A DNA stretch of 64,000 nucleotides, taken from NCBI RefSeq assembly GCF_004366635.1, contig NZ_SORN01000001.1:634435-698434 (forward strand), in the 5' to 3' direction. The translations under genes and the position numbers were made by a program. Below are positions 8,066 to 15,836 of the stretch, in pieces (the stretch's first letter is position 1; every line of letters starts with the position of its first letter). The stretch is from Roseinatronobacter bogoriensis DSM 18756. Its GTDB lineage: Bacteria; Pseudomonadota; Alphaproteobacteria; Rhodobacterales; Rhodobacteraceae. Under the pieces are notes generated by a model. That model had not been told where the DNA came from and did no database searches. It saw only the letters and a list, made by a program, of their open reading frames with translations.

Positions 8066-8086
8066 GGGCGGGCGCTTCGCCCGCCC
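8066..8086 (+). terminator. Hairpin between suyB and suyZ
   Basis: GGGCGGGCG and CGCCCGCCC form a perfect 9-bp stem with a 3-nt loop, followed by TTT. The short T-run and the same-strand suyZ 24 bp downstream suggest partial termination, which would keep exporter expression below that of the lyase. Confidence 0.6.
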
Positions 8087-8109
8087 TTTGACTTGTGCTA
8101 GAGGACCGC

Positions 8110-9120
8110 ATGTCTGCACTTACCCGTCTGCGCGCCTGGGGCGCACCGCTTCTGCCCGGTGTCATGCTGTCTGCAACGATCGCGGCTGCTGCGGCCTTTC
8201 TGGGCGCGCATTACGGCGCGCCGGTGATGCTGTTTGCGCTGCTTCTGGGCATGGCGTTCAATTTCCTGCACGAAGATGGGCCGTGTCGCGCAGGCGTTGA
8301 ATTCGCCTCGAAATTCATTTTGCGGCTGGGTGTCGGCCTGTTGGGCATCCGGATCGTGTTCGATGATCTGGCCGAGATCGGATTTCAGGGCGCGGGGCTT
8401 TTGATCGGGCTGATCGCGCTGACAATTGGCACAGGTTTTCTGGCAGCACCGCTGTTTCGCCGCCAGTGGCGGTTTGCACTGCTGACGGGGGGCGCGGTTG
8501 CAATCTGCGGGGCTTCTGCCGCGCTGGCAATTGCAGCGGTCATCCCCGCCAATGACAAGACCGAACGCAACACGCTGTTCACGGTAATGGCGGTCACGGC
8601 ATTATCCACCATTGCAATGGTGGTCTATCCGCTGCTGTTTCAGGGGCTTGGCTTCAGTGAAATACAGCAGGGCTTCCTGATTGGCGCAACCATTCATGAT
8701 GTCGCGCAGGTTGTGGGCGCGGGTTTTTCCGTGTCGGACAGTGCGGGCGAGATTGCAACCATCACCAAGCTGTTTCGCGTGGCCATGCTGCCTGTGGTGC
8801 TGATTGCCATTGTGCTGGTGCTGCGCGTGGCAGGGCCGGGGGCCGGACAGGGCAAGATCCCGCTTCTGCCGTGGTTCATGGTGTTGTTTCTGGCGCTGGT
8901 GGCTTTGGGCAGCACGTTTGAATTGCCCGGCGCGCTTGTGGCGCAGGTTGACACGCTGTCGCGGGCCTTTCTGATCACGGCGATTGCGGCGCTGGGGGTG
9001 AAAACCTCGCTCAAGGCGCTGACGGCAGTGGGCGGCGGGCATCTGGCGATTGTGGTCATTGAAACGCTGGTGCTGCTGGTGCTGGCCTCAGCGGCGCTTT
9101 ATTTCCTTGCCATCGTCTGA
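8110..9120 (+). CDS. suyZ: Putative sulfate/sulfite exporter SuyZ (YeiH/UPF0324 family)
   Basis: This 336-residue integral membrane protein of the YeiH/UPF0324 family has about ten hydrophobic segments and the family segments FILRLGVGLLGIRIVFDDL, GGAVAICGASAALAIAAVIPA and GATIHDVAQVVGAGFSVSD. Homologues called SuyZ or TauZ follow sulfo-lyase or taurine genes in other bacteria and are proposed to export the sulfate or sulfite made by desulfonation. The start at 8110 follows AGAGG; an ATG-less upstream extension is unlikely. Position directly after suyB supports the role. The transported ion is not proven by sequence. Confidence 0.8.
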   Translation: MSALTRLRAWGAPLLPGVMLSATIAAAAAFLGAHYGAPVMLFALLLGMAFNFLHEDGPCRAGVEFASKFILRLGVGLLGIRIVFDDLAEIGFQGAGLLIGLIALTIGTGFLAAPLFRRQWRFALLTGGAVAICGASAALAIAAVIPANDKTERNTLFTVMAVTALSTIAMVVYPLLFQGLGFSEIQQGFLIGATIHDVAQVVGAGFSVSDSAGEIATITKLFRVAMLPVVLIAIVLVLRVAGPGAGQGKIPLLPWFMVLFLALVALGSTFELPGALVAQVDTLSRAFLITAIAALGVKTSLKALTAVGGGHLAIVVIETLVLLVLASAALYFLAIV

Positions 9121-9245
9121 GTGGGCTGACCTTGCCTATGGCTGCGTCAGATTGACCGCTCGGCAGCCGACAGCGCCCTTCTGTATTTGAAAGCGCTGGC
9201 CTATGCGTTAGCTCCGCGATGAGAGGGGCTTTGCAAGGCGGAGAG

Positions 9246-10211
9246 ATGGCGCAAGACAGCCGCAATCATTGGGATGTGCTTGTCATCGGGTCAGGCATGG
9301 CGGGGGTCAGTTGTGCGCAGGCCCTGTCCGGCGCAGGGCAGTCGGTTCTGCTGCTCGACAAAGGCCGCGGGATTGGCGGGCGCATTGCCACAAGGCGCGT
9401 CACCCTGCCGGTGGGCGAGGTCAGCTTCGATCATGGCGCGCAGTATGTCAGCGCACGGGACGATGAGTTTGCCAAACGGCTGGAACAGGCCGGGGCCGTG
9501 CTCTGGCAAGACGGCGCGCCCAAGCGCCATCTGGTCGGAACACCGGGAATGAGTGCGCTGGTGCGCGCTTTGGCACAGGGGCTGGAGATACGCCAGTCCT
9601 GCGAAGTTTCAGCACTACAGCGGACCAGCCAAGGCTGGACGGCAACGACCCCGATGGGGAACATCCATGCGCGGCAGGTGGTCGTGACAATTCCTGCCCC
9701 CCAGATCGAACGCCTTCTGGGCGCAGATCATCCGCTTTCTGTGGCAGTTGCGGGCATCCAGATGCAGCCATGCCTGACACTGATGGCCGCATTCAGCCCC
9801 GACAGCCCCCGCCCTGTCCTGCACCGTTATGACCCCACCCATCCGCTGGCATGGATCGCGCAGAACAGCGCCAAACCCGCGCGTGGGGATGCGGCTGTCA
9901 CATGGGTTGCGCAGGCCGGGCCAGACTGGTCCGCGACCTATCTGGAAGGGGCACCCGACCTGATCGCAGGGCAGATGCTGCCGCTGCTATGTGATGTCAT
10001 CGGCACGGATCGGGACGCAGCGCTCCATGTCAGCGCCCATCGCTGGCGCTATGCCCGCGCGGCACAGCCTTTGGGCCAGCCTTTTCTCCGCAGCGCGGAT
10101 CGCAGTCTGTATCTGGGGGGCGATTGGTGCCTTGGCACGCGGGTCGAGGACGCCTGGACAAGTGGTCGCGCAATTGCGCGCGATATCGCGGGGGGCGCAG
10201 ATGTGGGATGA
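9246..10211 (+). CDS. FAD-dependent amine-oxidase/renalase-like oxidoreductase
   Basis: This 321-residue flavoprotein starts with a Rossmann FAD-binding motif (VLVIGSGMAGVSCAQAL then LLLDKGRGIGGR) and has a C-terminal FAD-contact segment LYLGGDWCLGTRVEDAWTSGRAIA. This matches the small renalase-like NAD(P)/FAD oxidoreductases, often annotated as deoxyribodipyrimidine-photolyase-linked or amine oxidases. The substrate is unknown. The start at 9246 lies next to a purine-rich ribosome-binding site; an in-frame ATG at 9219 is an alternative. It overlaps the downstream membrane methyltransferase gene by 11 bp, so the three genes to 11710 form one operon. Confidence 0.75.
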   Translation: MAQDSRNHWDVLVIGSGMAGVSCAQALSGAGQSVLLLDKGRGIGGRIATRRVTLPVGEVSFDHGAQYVSARDDEFAKRLEQAGAVLWQDGAPKRHLVGTPGMSALVRALAQGLEIRQSCEVSALQRTSQGWTATTPMGNIHARQVVVTIPAPQIERLLGADHPLSVAVAGIQMQPCLTLMAAFSPDSPRPVLHRYDPTHPLAWIAQNSAKPARGDAAVTWVAQAGPDWSATYLEGAPDLIAGQMLPLLCDVIGTDRDAALHVSAHRWRYARAAQPLGQPFLRSADRSLYLGGDWCLGTRVEDAWTSGRAIARDIAGGADVG

Positions 10212-11010
10212 TCCGCGCGTTGCGGGACTGCTGCGCCTGTTGCGCGCCGCAATGCAGCCGCCACCGGGGGCAGGGCGCATCGCACTGGCGCTGGTGCTTG
10301 GGCTAAGCACGCATATCATCTTTGCGCTGGCTGTGCTGGCAATGATCGTGGCGATGTTTTTCGGCCTGAGCGAGAGCTTCGGCACTGTACCGCAGCCCTA
10401 TGCATGGGCCGCAAATATTGCACTGATCATTCAATTCCCGCTGGCGCATTCGCTCTTTCTGACGGCAAAGGGCAGCCGCGTGCTGGCGCGGCTGGTGCCC
10501 GGCCCATATGGCGCGACTTTGGCAACCACCACCTATGCGTTGATCGCATCTTTGCAATTACTGGCGCTTTTCACCCTCTGGACCCCTTCGGGCATTGTGT
10601 GGTGGCGCGCCGAGGGGGCAAAGTTCTGGGTGGTCTGCACGGCCTATGCGGCATCATGGCTGATCTTGCTGAAAGCCAGCTTTGATGCGGGCGCAGAGGT
10701 GCAGTCCGGTGCGCTGGGCTGGATGTCATTGATGGGCCGGATCGCGCCGCGCTTTCCCGATATGCCCACGCGAGGGTTGTTTCGCATCATCCGCCAGCCG
10801 ATCTATGTGGCTTTCGCGCTCACGCTCTGGACTGTGCCAGTCTGGACACCGGACCAATTGCTTCTGGCTGTCAGCTACACGGCCTATTGCCTTCTGGCCC
10901 CGCGCCTGAAAGAGCGCCGCTTTGCCGCGCGATATGGCGCAGGTTTTGCCCAGTACCGCGCCCGCACCCCTTATGCAGTTCCAAGGATAACGACACATGA
11001 CCCGCAATGA
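10201..11010 (+). CDS. MddA/isoprenylcysteine methyltransferase-like membrane protein
   Basis: This 269-residue protein has about six hydrophobic segments. Its C-terminal half carries the ICMT/PEMT-like signature: GLFRIIRQPIYVAFALTLW followed by LKERRFAARYGAGFAQYRARTP, which in this superfamily forms the SAM-binding region. An N-terminal PLAHSLFL segment and the spacing resemble MddA, the methanethiol S-methyltransferase that makes dimethylsulfide, but also other NnrU/ICMT-like proteins. I therefore give no gene symbol. It overlaps the flavoprotein gene upstream by 11 bp and the UbiG-like methyltransferase downstream by 14 bp. Confidence 0.65.
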   Translation: MWDDPRVAGLLRLLRAAMQPPPGAGRIALALVLGLSTHIIFALAVLAMIVAMFFGLSESFGTVPQPYAWAANIALIIQFPLAHSLFLTAKGSRVLARLVPGPYGATLATTTYALIASLQLLALFTLWTPSGIVWWRAEGAKFWVVCTAYAASWLILLKASFDAGAEVQSGALGWMSLMGRIAPRFPDMPTRGLFRIIRQPIYVAFALTLWTVPVWTPDQLLLAVSYTAYCLLAPRLKERRFAARYGAGFAQYRARTPYAVPRITTHDPQ

Positions 11011-11710
11011 CCTGACGATCTATGACAAGGTGGCCGATCAATGGTGGTCGGATGATATTCGCTGGGTCCGCACACTGAAAGCGATGGTGCCGGGGCGACT
11101 GTCATGGTTTGATCGCCAGATCGACTGGGCAGGCAAGCGGGTGCTGGATCTGGGCTGCGCAGGCGGCTTCATGGCTGAGGCACTGGCCGCACGCGGCGCG
11201 CAGGTCACCGGCATTGACCCCGCCGCACAGGCAATCGAAGCCGCACGCGCCCATGCCACGGAAATGGCGCTTGATATCCGCTACGATGTGGGCATCGGCG
11301 AGGCGCTGCCCTATGAGCCGGGCAGTTTCGATGCCGTGGTCTGCGTTGACGTGTTGGAACATGTGCAAGACCTGCCTCGTGTGATGGCAGAAGTCGCGCG
11401 TGTGCTGGTGCCGGGCGGGTTGTTCCTGTTTGACACGATCAACCGCAATCCGCTGGCGCGTCTGGTCACGATCACCATGGCTGAAGATGTGCTGCGCATT
11501 TTGCCCAAGGGCACGCATGACCCTGAAATGTTCATCACACCGGCAGAGTTGCGCGCGGCCCTGAGGGCTGCCGGGCTGGCGCCGGGGCGCTTTACCGGGT
11601 TGGGGCCGCGCGGCATGTCCCTGCGCGGTGATCTGAAATTTGGGCGATTGCCGTTGACATCAGTCATCTATATGGGCAGCGCGCAAAAACTGTCGCATCC
11701 CGGTTCCTAG
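10997..11710 (+). CDS. UbiG-like SAM-dependent O-methyltransferase
   Basis: This 237-residue class I methyltransferase has motif I VLDLGCAGGFMAEAL, an acidic loop GIDPAAQ, motif II FDAVVCVDVLEHV and motif III VPGGLFLFDTINRN. It resembles UbiG (3-demethylubiquinol 3-O-methyltransferase), including the N-terminal YDKVADQWW, which corresponds to the F..A..WWD region of UbiG. Whether it is the housekeeping UbiG is unclear: it sits third in an operon with a renalase-like flavoprotein and an MddA-like enzyme, not with quinone genes. The stop TAG at 11708-11710 is also the first base of dispersed repeat R2. Confidence 0.68.
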   Translation: MTRNDLTIYDKVADQWWSDDIRWVRTLKAMVPGRLSWFDRQIDWAGKRVLDLGCAGGFMAEALAARGAQVTGIDPAAQAIEAARAHATEMALDIRYDVGIGEALPYEPGSFDAVVCVDVLEHVQDLPRVMAEVARVLVPGGLFLFDTINRNPLARLVTITMAEDVLRILPKGTHDPEMFITPAELRAALRAAGLAPGRFTGLGPRGMSLRGDLKFGRLPLTSVIYMGSAQKLSHPGS

Positions 11711-12046
11711 TCTTCGCCACCTGACGAGAGGGTCCCGCGCCACACGCGATGCCTTTGCGAGAGGCGGCTATGCGGGACATTGTGGAAATCAGTTGCGCGG
11801 AGTCGAGGCCGAAGGCCGCCGCGCATCGCCGGGCCGCCCCCACGGCACGGCGATTTGGCTGCCACAACCGCAATGATCTGATCTCGCAGGGGCTTGGTCA
11901 GCATAAAGTGCTACAGATTCAACCGTGGATCGCCGCACCGCGGCCCGGCGATGCGCAGCGGCGCTTTGCGCCTTGATTCCGCGCAGTTCAAAGACCGCAA
12001 CGCCCTCCAAGCAGTCATGGGGTGTCTTCTTTCAGGCAGCAAACAC
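11710..12046. repeat. Dispersed inverted-repeat element, copy R2, with outer arms
   Basis: This is a complete 337-bp copy. The left end GTCTTCGCCACCTGACG begins at the last base of the preceding stop codon, and the right end is TTTCAGGCAGCAAACAC. The core (11795-11985) starts GCGCGGAGTCGAGGCCGAAG and ends CCTTGATTCCGCGC, so both arms are near-complete inverted copies of each other. Compared with R7, the outer arms are swapped while the core keeps the same orientation, so the core is inverted relative to its arms. It lies between the UbiG-like gene and the nickel operon and occupies most of the 481-bp gap. Confidence 0.88.
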
Positions 12047-12142
12047 CAGATCGCGCCACACTGGTCGGAGAAATGTAGCACCGCCGCGTGCTTGTGTCTG
12101 ATTGCATTCAAACCTACCCGCTTGACCCGTGCTGCGATACTG

Positions 12143-12170
12143 GTATGAAGATTTTGTAAAATCTTCATAC
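12143..12170. promoter_or_regulatory. NikR operator upstream of the nickel ECF operon
   Basis: The site reads GTATGA, 16 bp, TCATAC, exactly the half-sites and spacing of the classical NikR operator of the E. coli nik promoter. The arms extend inward to give a perfect 13-bp inverted repeat around a 2-bp centre. It sits 22 bp before the first gene of the transporter operon, where Ni-bound NikR would repress transcription. No nikR gene is in the window. Confidence 0.88.
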
Positions 12171-12191
12171 ACCGGAAAATGGAACACGCTC

Positions 12192-12911
12192 ATGCACAAA
12201 ATCGCAAGTCTCGCCGCAGCTTTCTGCATCATGGCACCAGCTTTGCACGCCGATAGCCTGACGCTATTTGCTTCGGGCGAGGATTTGGCGACTGCCGGTT
12301 TCACTGCGCCAAAGCTGACGCGCGATGGCTGGGAACTGGAGTTTTCGCGCATTCTGGTCAATTTCGATCAGATAACAGCATGGCAATCAAACCCGCCCTT
12401 CATGGCGGACGGGCCTGAAATCTCGGGCGATGCGCTGGTTTTTTCCGGCCCGGTAATCGTTGACCTTATCGATGCCGATGAAGATGACCGCGTGGAACTG
12501 GCCACAATGCCAGCAGCGCCGGGCCATTATAACGCGCTGTCATGGGCGCTTGTGCCGGCAGCAAGCGGTGAAATCGAAGGCTATTCTCTGGTCCTCGAAG
12601 GGGTCGCGCGCAAGGAGGGGCAGGAGGTGGACTTCACCCTGCGCAGTGCGGATGCAGTCATGCACGCCTGCGGTGAATATCTGGGCGATACCCGCAAGGG
12701 TTTCGTGACCGAAGACAGTGCGGGCGATCTGGAGATGACCTTCCATCTTGACCATCTGTTCGGACGCGCCGACAAGGGGGCAGAAGATGAAACGAATGTC
12801 GCAGCACTTGGCTTTGACAGGTTTGCCACGGGTGGGGTTCATGATTTCTCGTTTGGTGATCTGCATGTGGGACATGTTGGCGAAGGCCATTGCTATGTCA
12901 GTTCGATGTAA
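12192..12911 (+). CDS. Periplasmic protein of the nickel ECF operon, NikK-like by position
   Basis: This 239-residue protein has a cleavable N-terminal signal (MHKIASLAAAFCIMAPALHA) and a soluble domain with many acidic residues. Its C-terminus has five histidines and a cysteine within a short stretch (VHDF, DLHVGHVGEGHCY), plausible metal ligands. I do not recognise a named domain. Nickel ECF systems of the NikKMLQO type include an extra periplasmic NikK, and this gene is in the expected place: first after the NikR box and overlapping the NikL-like gene by 17 bp. The start is placed at 12192 because the signal peptide begins there; upstream in-frame codons would cross the operator. Confidence 0.6.
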   Translation: MHKIASLAAAFCIMAPALHADSLTLFASGEDLATAGFTAPKLTRDGWELEFSRILVNFDQITAWQSNPPFMADGPEISGDALVFSGPVIVDLIDADEDDRVELATMPAAPGHYNALSWALVPAASGEIEGYSLVLEGVARKEGQEVDFTLRSADAVMHACGEYLGDTRKGFVTEDSAGDLEMTFHLDHLFGRADKGAEDETNVAALGFDRFATGGVHDFSFGDLHVGHVGEGHCYVSSM

Positions 12912-13359
12912 ATCTGCGCTGTTGCTGGGTCTGGCGCTGGTGGTCACTGCGCCGCCAGCGGCCCTGTCTCATGCCGCAATCATGGAGGCAGAGGTCACGC
13001 AGGCCATTCGCCTGCATGCCTTCTATGAAACCGGCGAGCCGATGTCGCAGGCACAGGTGTTCATCTATGCCCCCGATGACCCCGCGCAGGTCTGGGGGCA
13101 GGGCATTGCAGATATGCAGGGGCGCTACGAGTTCATCCCCGATGCCATTGCAGGCCGCTGGTCGGTTCAGGTCCGTCAGGCGGGGCATGGTGTGATGGCG
13201 CATCTGGACATCGGCGCGGATGCGCCAGTAATGACCATCTCATCCACGCCGGACACATGGGCGCAGCGCGCGCTGATGGTGGCGCTGGTGGCTTGGGGCG
13301 CGCTGGGCACAGCACTTTTCGCGCGCAGCCGCAAAGGGAAACAAGATGCATCTGCCTGA
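12895..13359 (+). CDS. nikL: NikL-like periplasmic/membrane accessory protein of nickel ECF transporter
   Basis: This 154-residue protein has an N-terminal signal (about residues 1-26, ending ALSHA), a small beta-rich periplasmic domain with YETGEPMSQAQVFIYAPDD and GRYEFIPDAIAGRWSVQVRQAGHG, and a C-terminal transmembrane helix (ALMVALVAWGALGTALFA) with a basic tail. This layout matches NikL, the accessory component found with NikM-type S-components in NikKMLQO systems. It overlaps both neighbours (17 and 14 bp), so translation is coupled across the operon. Assignment is by architecture and context. Confidence 0.65.
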   Translation: MSVRCKSALLLGLALVVTAPPAALSHAAIMEAEVTQAIRLHAFYETGEPMSQAQVFIYAPDDPAQVWGQGIADMQGRYEFIPDAIAGRWSVQVRQAGHGVMAHLDIGADAPVMTISSTPDTWAQRALMVALVAWGALGTALFARSRKGKQDASA

Positions 13360-13969
13360 TGGGCTGATGCCAGTGGAAATGGCGCTGGCGGGCTATGCCG
13401 GGTCCGGTTTGCTGGCAACAATTTCCCTGTCGCGCATCAAACGCCTGCCGGACCCTTCTTCAGTGGTCCCGCGCGCAGCCATGCTGACAACGGTTTTCTT
13501 TGCCGCCTCGCTGGTGGCAATCCCTGTGCCGCCGACGACAGTCCATCTGATGCTGGCCGGGCTGCTGGGGGTGATGCTGGGCTGGTTTGCGATCCCGGCA
13601 ATTCTGGTGGGGCTGTTCTTGCAGGCGGTTCTATTTGGTCATGGCGGCCTGACGACGCTTGGCCTCAATGGCCTGATCCTTGGGCTGCCCGCCCTGCTGG
13701 CCTTTGGTCTGTGGCGCAGCGCTGGGCGGCGCTGGCCGGATCTGGTCGCGCTCTGCGCCGGAAGCGGTGCTGTGGTCCTGGCGCTGGTGATTTTCGCGGC
13801 GCTTGTGCTGGCAGGGATGCCTGCTGCGCTGGATGCCCGCGCCGAGCAGGCAGCGCTGTGGGTGTTCATGCTGGCACATCTGCCGCTTGTTCTGGCCGAG
13901 GGGCTTATTGTTCTGGTCGTGTTGCGGGTGCTGCGCCGCACAGCGCCGCAGTTGTTGCCGCATGGCTGA
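13346..13969 (+). CDS. nikM: ECF nickel/cobalt transporter S-component NikM/CbiM
   Basis: This 207-residue membrane protein begins MHLPDGLMP, the hallmark N-terminus of CbiM/NikM in which Met1 and His2 bind the metal ion. About six hydrophobic segments follow, including HLMLAGLLGVMLGW and a VLFGHGGLTTLGLN segment, another conserved CbiM/NikM region. It is the substrate-binding component that works with NikQ (T-component) and NikO (ATPase). The upstream NikR operator favours Ni over Co. The gene overlaps nikL by 14 bp and nikQ by 8 bp. Confidence 0.88.
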   Translation: MHLPDGLMPVEMALAGYAGSGLLATISLSRIKRLPDPSSVVPRAAMLTTVFFAASLVAIPVPPTTVHLMLAGLLGVMLGWFAIPAILVGLFLQAVLFGHGGLTTLGLNGLILGLPALLAFGLWRSAGRRWPDLVALCAGSGAVVLALVIFAALVLAGMPAALDARAEQAALWVFMLAHLPLVLAEGLIVLVVLRVLRRTAPQLLPHG

Positions 13970-14687
13970 TCCCGCATGCAGCCCCATCCTGCTATCGGCC
14001 CGCGCGCGCCTTGTCGTGGCCTTTGTGCTGGCCTTTGGTTTCGCGTCTGTGCAATCGCTGGTCATGGTGCCGGTCCTTGTTGCGATTGGGGCAGCGGGCT
14101 TGCTGGCATCGGGCATGATCCGGCATAATCTGGCGCGGCTGCGCGGCGCGGCGCTGTTGGCGGCGGGTTTTCTGCTGATCCTGCCGCTGATCTCGGGGCA
14201 GACAGAATTGGCAAGCCTTGGCCCGGTCACCCTGTATCTGGAAGGGGCACAGGCCGGGGCGCTGATTGCCGGGCGGTTGCTGGCCATCGTCGCGCTGACT
14301 CTGGCCCTGTTGTCACCTGTGTCCCCCTTTGATCTGGTGGCGGGCATGCGCGCGCTGGGTGTTCCGTCCTTGATGGCAGATCTCGCATTTCTGACCTTGC
14401 GTTACATGCAAGAGATAGCGGGCCAACTGTCCCGTGGGCAATTGGCGCGCCGGTTGCGCGGTGGGAAAACGGGCTGGCGGGCTGTGCCTGATCATGCTTT
14501 TCTGGTGGCAAGCAGTCTGATCCGGGCGCAGTTGCGGTCCGAACAGCTTTGGGCGGCGATGCGCCTGCGCGGCTATAACGCCGGGCTGAACGCACCGGTT
14601 GCGCCGCTTGGGCCGCTGGACTGGGCCTGCATATCGGGCGCGTCGGTGTTGGCGGTTGCCCTTTTCTGGCTGGATCGCAGCCTATGA
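13962..14687 (+). CDS. nikQ: ECF transporter T-component NikQ/CbiQ
   Basis: This 241-residue membrane protein belongs to the CbiQ/EcfT family. It has hydrophobic segments up to about residue 130 and the cytoplasmic coupling motifs near LARRLRGGKTGW and AMRLRGYNAG, the latter matching the conserved A-R-G signature that docks on the ATPase. The start at 13962 overlaps the nikM stop (ATGGCTGA). The last bases ATGA overlap the nikO start. It links the ATPase to the S-component in the inner membrane. Confidence 0.87.
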   Translation: MADPACSPILLSARARLVVAFVLAFGFASVQSLVMVPVLVAIGAAGLLASGMIRHNLARLRGAALLAAGFLLILPLISGQTELASLGPVTLYLEGAQAGALIAGRLLAIVALTLALLSPVSPFDLVAGMRALGVPSLMADLAFLTLRYMQEIAGQLSRGQLARRLRGGKTGWRAVPDHAFLVASSLIRAQLRSEQLWAAMRLRGYNAGLNAPVAPLGPLDWACISGASVLAVALFWLDRSL

Positions 14688-15442
14688 CCCTGTTGGCCTT
14701 GTCACGCGTAGCGGTCGGCTGGCCAGGGCAGGAGTCAGTCCTTTCCGATGTGACCTTTTCGTTGGCGCGCGGCGCACGTGTTGGTGTCGTGGGTCCGAAC
14801 GGGTCGGGCAAGACCAGCCTGTTTCATACCATTGCAGGCATTCTTGCGCCACAGGACGGCACGGTGTGCCTGTCCGGCCAGTTGTTGCGCAAAGGACAAT
14901 TCCTGCCCGAAGTGGCCCTTGTGTTTCAGCAAGCCGATGATCAGCTTTTCTGCCCGACCTTGGGGGAAGATGTCGCCTTTGGCGCGCGCAACCTTGGCCT
15001 GTCCGAGCAGGAGGTCGCGCTTCGGGTTGCCAATGCGCTGCACGCCTGCGGGCTGACCGGGCTGGAGGGGCGCCCCGTCTATCAACTGTCCGGCGGTGAA
15101 AAGCGCCGCGCTTGCATTGCGGGTGCGCTGGTCATGCAGCCCAGCCTGCTGCTGCTGGACGAACCTTCCGCCGCGCTGGACCTGCGCAGCCGTCGCCGTT
15201 TGATCAACCTTCTTGCAGGGATGGATCAGGCAATGCTGATTGCAAGCCATGATCTGGAATTGGTGCTGGAACTGTGCGCGCGGGTGATCGTGCTGGATGA
15301 GGGGCGCATCTGCGCTGACGGTCCGACGCGCGATGTGTTGGGCGATGCCGCGCTGATGGCTGCACATGGGCAAGAGGTGCCCCATTCCCTGACGCCACAC
15401 GACACGGCCCGCCATAAGCACAGGCAGCAAACAAGGCGCTGA
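14684..15442 (+). CDS. nikO: ECF transporter ATPase NikO/CbiO
   Basis: This 252-residue ABC ATPase has Walker A GPNGSGKTS (about residue 38), the Q-loop in VFQQADDQLFCPT typical of cobalt/nickel ECF ATPases, the signature LSGGEKRR, Walker B LLLLDEPSAAL and the switch histidine in LIASHDLEL. It energises NikMQ. Only one ATPase gene is present, so it would act as a homodimer. The start overlaps nikQ by 4 bp. The basic C-terminal tail (HKHRQQTRR) may be a recent extension, since it lies at the edge of repeat R3. Confidence 0.9.
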   Translation: MTLLALSRVAVGWPGQESVLSDVTFSLARGARVGVVGPNGSGKTSLFHTIAGILAPQDGTVCLSGQLLRKGQFLPEVALVFQQADDQLFCPTLGEDVAFGARNLGLSEQEVALRVANALHACGLTGLEGRPVYQLSGGEKRRACIAGALVMQPSLLLLDEPSAALDLRSRRRLINLLAGMDQAMLIASHDLELVLELCARVIVLDEGRICADGPTRDVLGDAALMAAHGQEVPHSLTPHDTARHKHRQQTRR

Positions 15443-15510
15443 TCTGTGGCCTGCTTTGCGGCATAACCGCCGTGTCTTTCGCAGACGCTTGAATACAGCA
15501 CCAAGCGCAG

Positions 15511-15695
15511 GCTCAAGGCGCAAAGCGCCGCCGCGCATCGCCGGGCCGCCCCCACGGCACGGCGATTGGGCTGCCACCAGCGCATAGATTGGATCTTTCG
15601 CGGATTTGGCCAGCATAATGCGCTACAGATTGAATGGCGCATCGCCGCACCGAGGCCCGACGCTGCGCGGGGCCTTTGGTCTTGTGATTCCGCGC
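15511..15695. repeat. Dispersed inverted-repeat element, copy R3
   Basis: The left arm GCTCAAGGCGCAAAGCGCCG runs into GCCGCGCATCGCCGGGCCGC; the right arm ends GGTCTTGTGATTCCGCGC, the reverse complement of the GCGCGGAATCA start seen in other copies. The middle keeps TTTGGCCAGCATAATGCGCTACAG. It occupies half of the 394-bp gap between nikO and the YmdB-like gene. Outer arms are only weakly recognisable here. Confidence 0.83.
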
Positions 15696-15836
15696 TGGTC
15701 AAACTCCGCAAAGCCCCAAGTCCCTGCCGCTGATACCTGAATGATACTGTCCCTGCTGCCTGCACGCCCGGACCTGAACAGGTGTCACGCTGTTTTCGCC
15801 TTGCTCCTGCCGCGCGGGACGCCTAAGCCATGTTCC

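Noticed and set aside
12047..12142. Cobalamin riboswitch upstream of the ECF transporter
   Set aside because: No B12-box or multi-helix leader is visible in the short gap, and the NikR operator explains regulation better.
15443..15836. Several short frames in the gap holding repeat R3
   Set aside because: They fall inside the dispersed repeat, vary in frame between copies and have no initiation signals beyond chance. The one frame shared between copies is reported as a finding, not as a gene.
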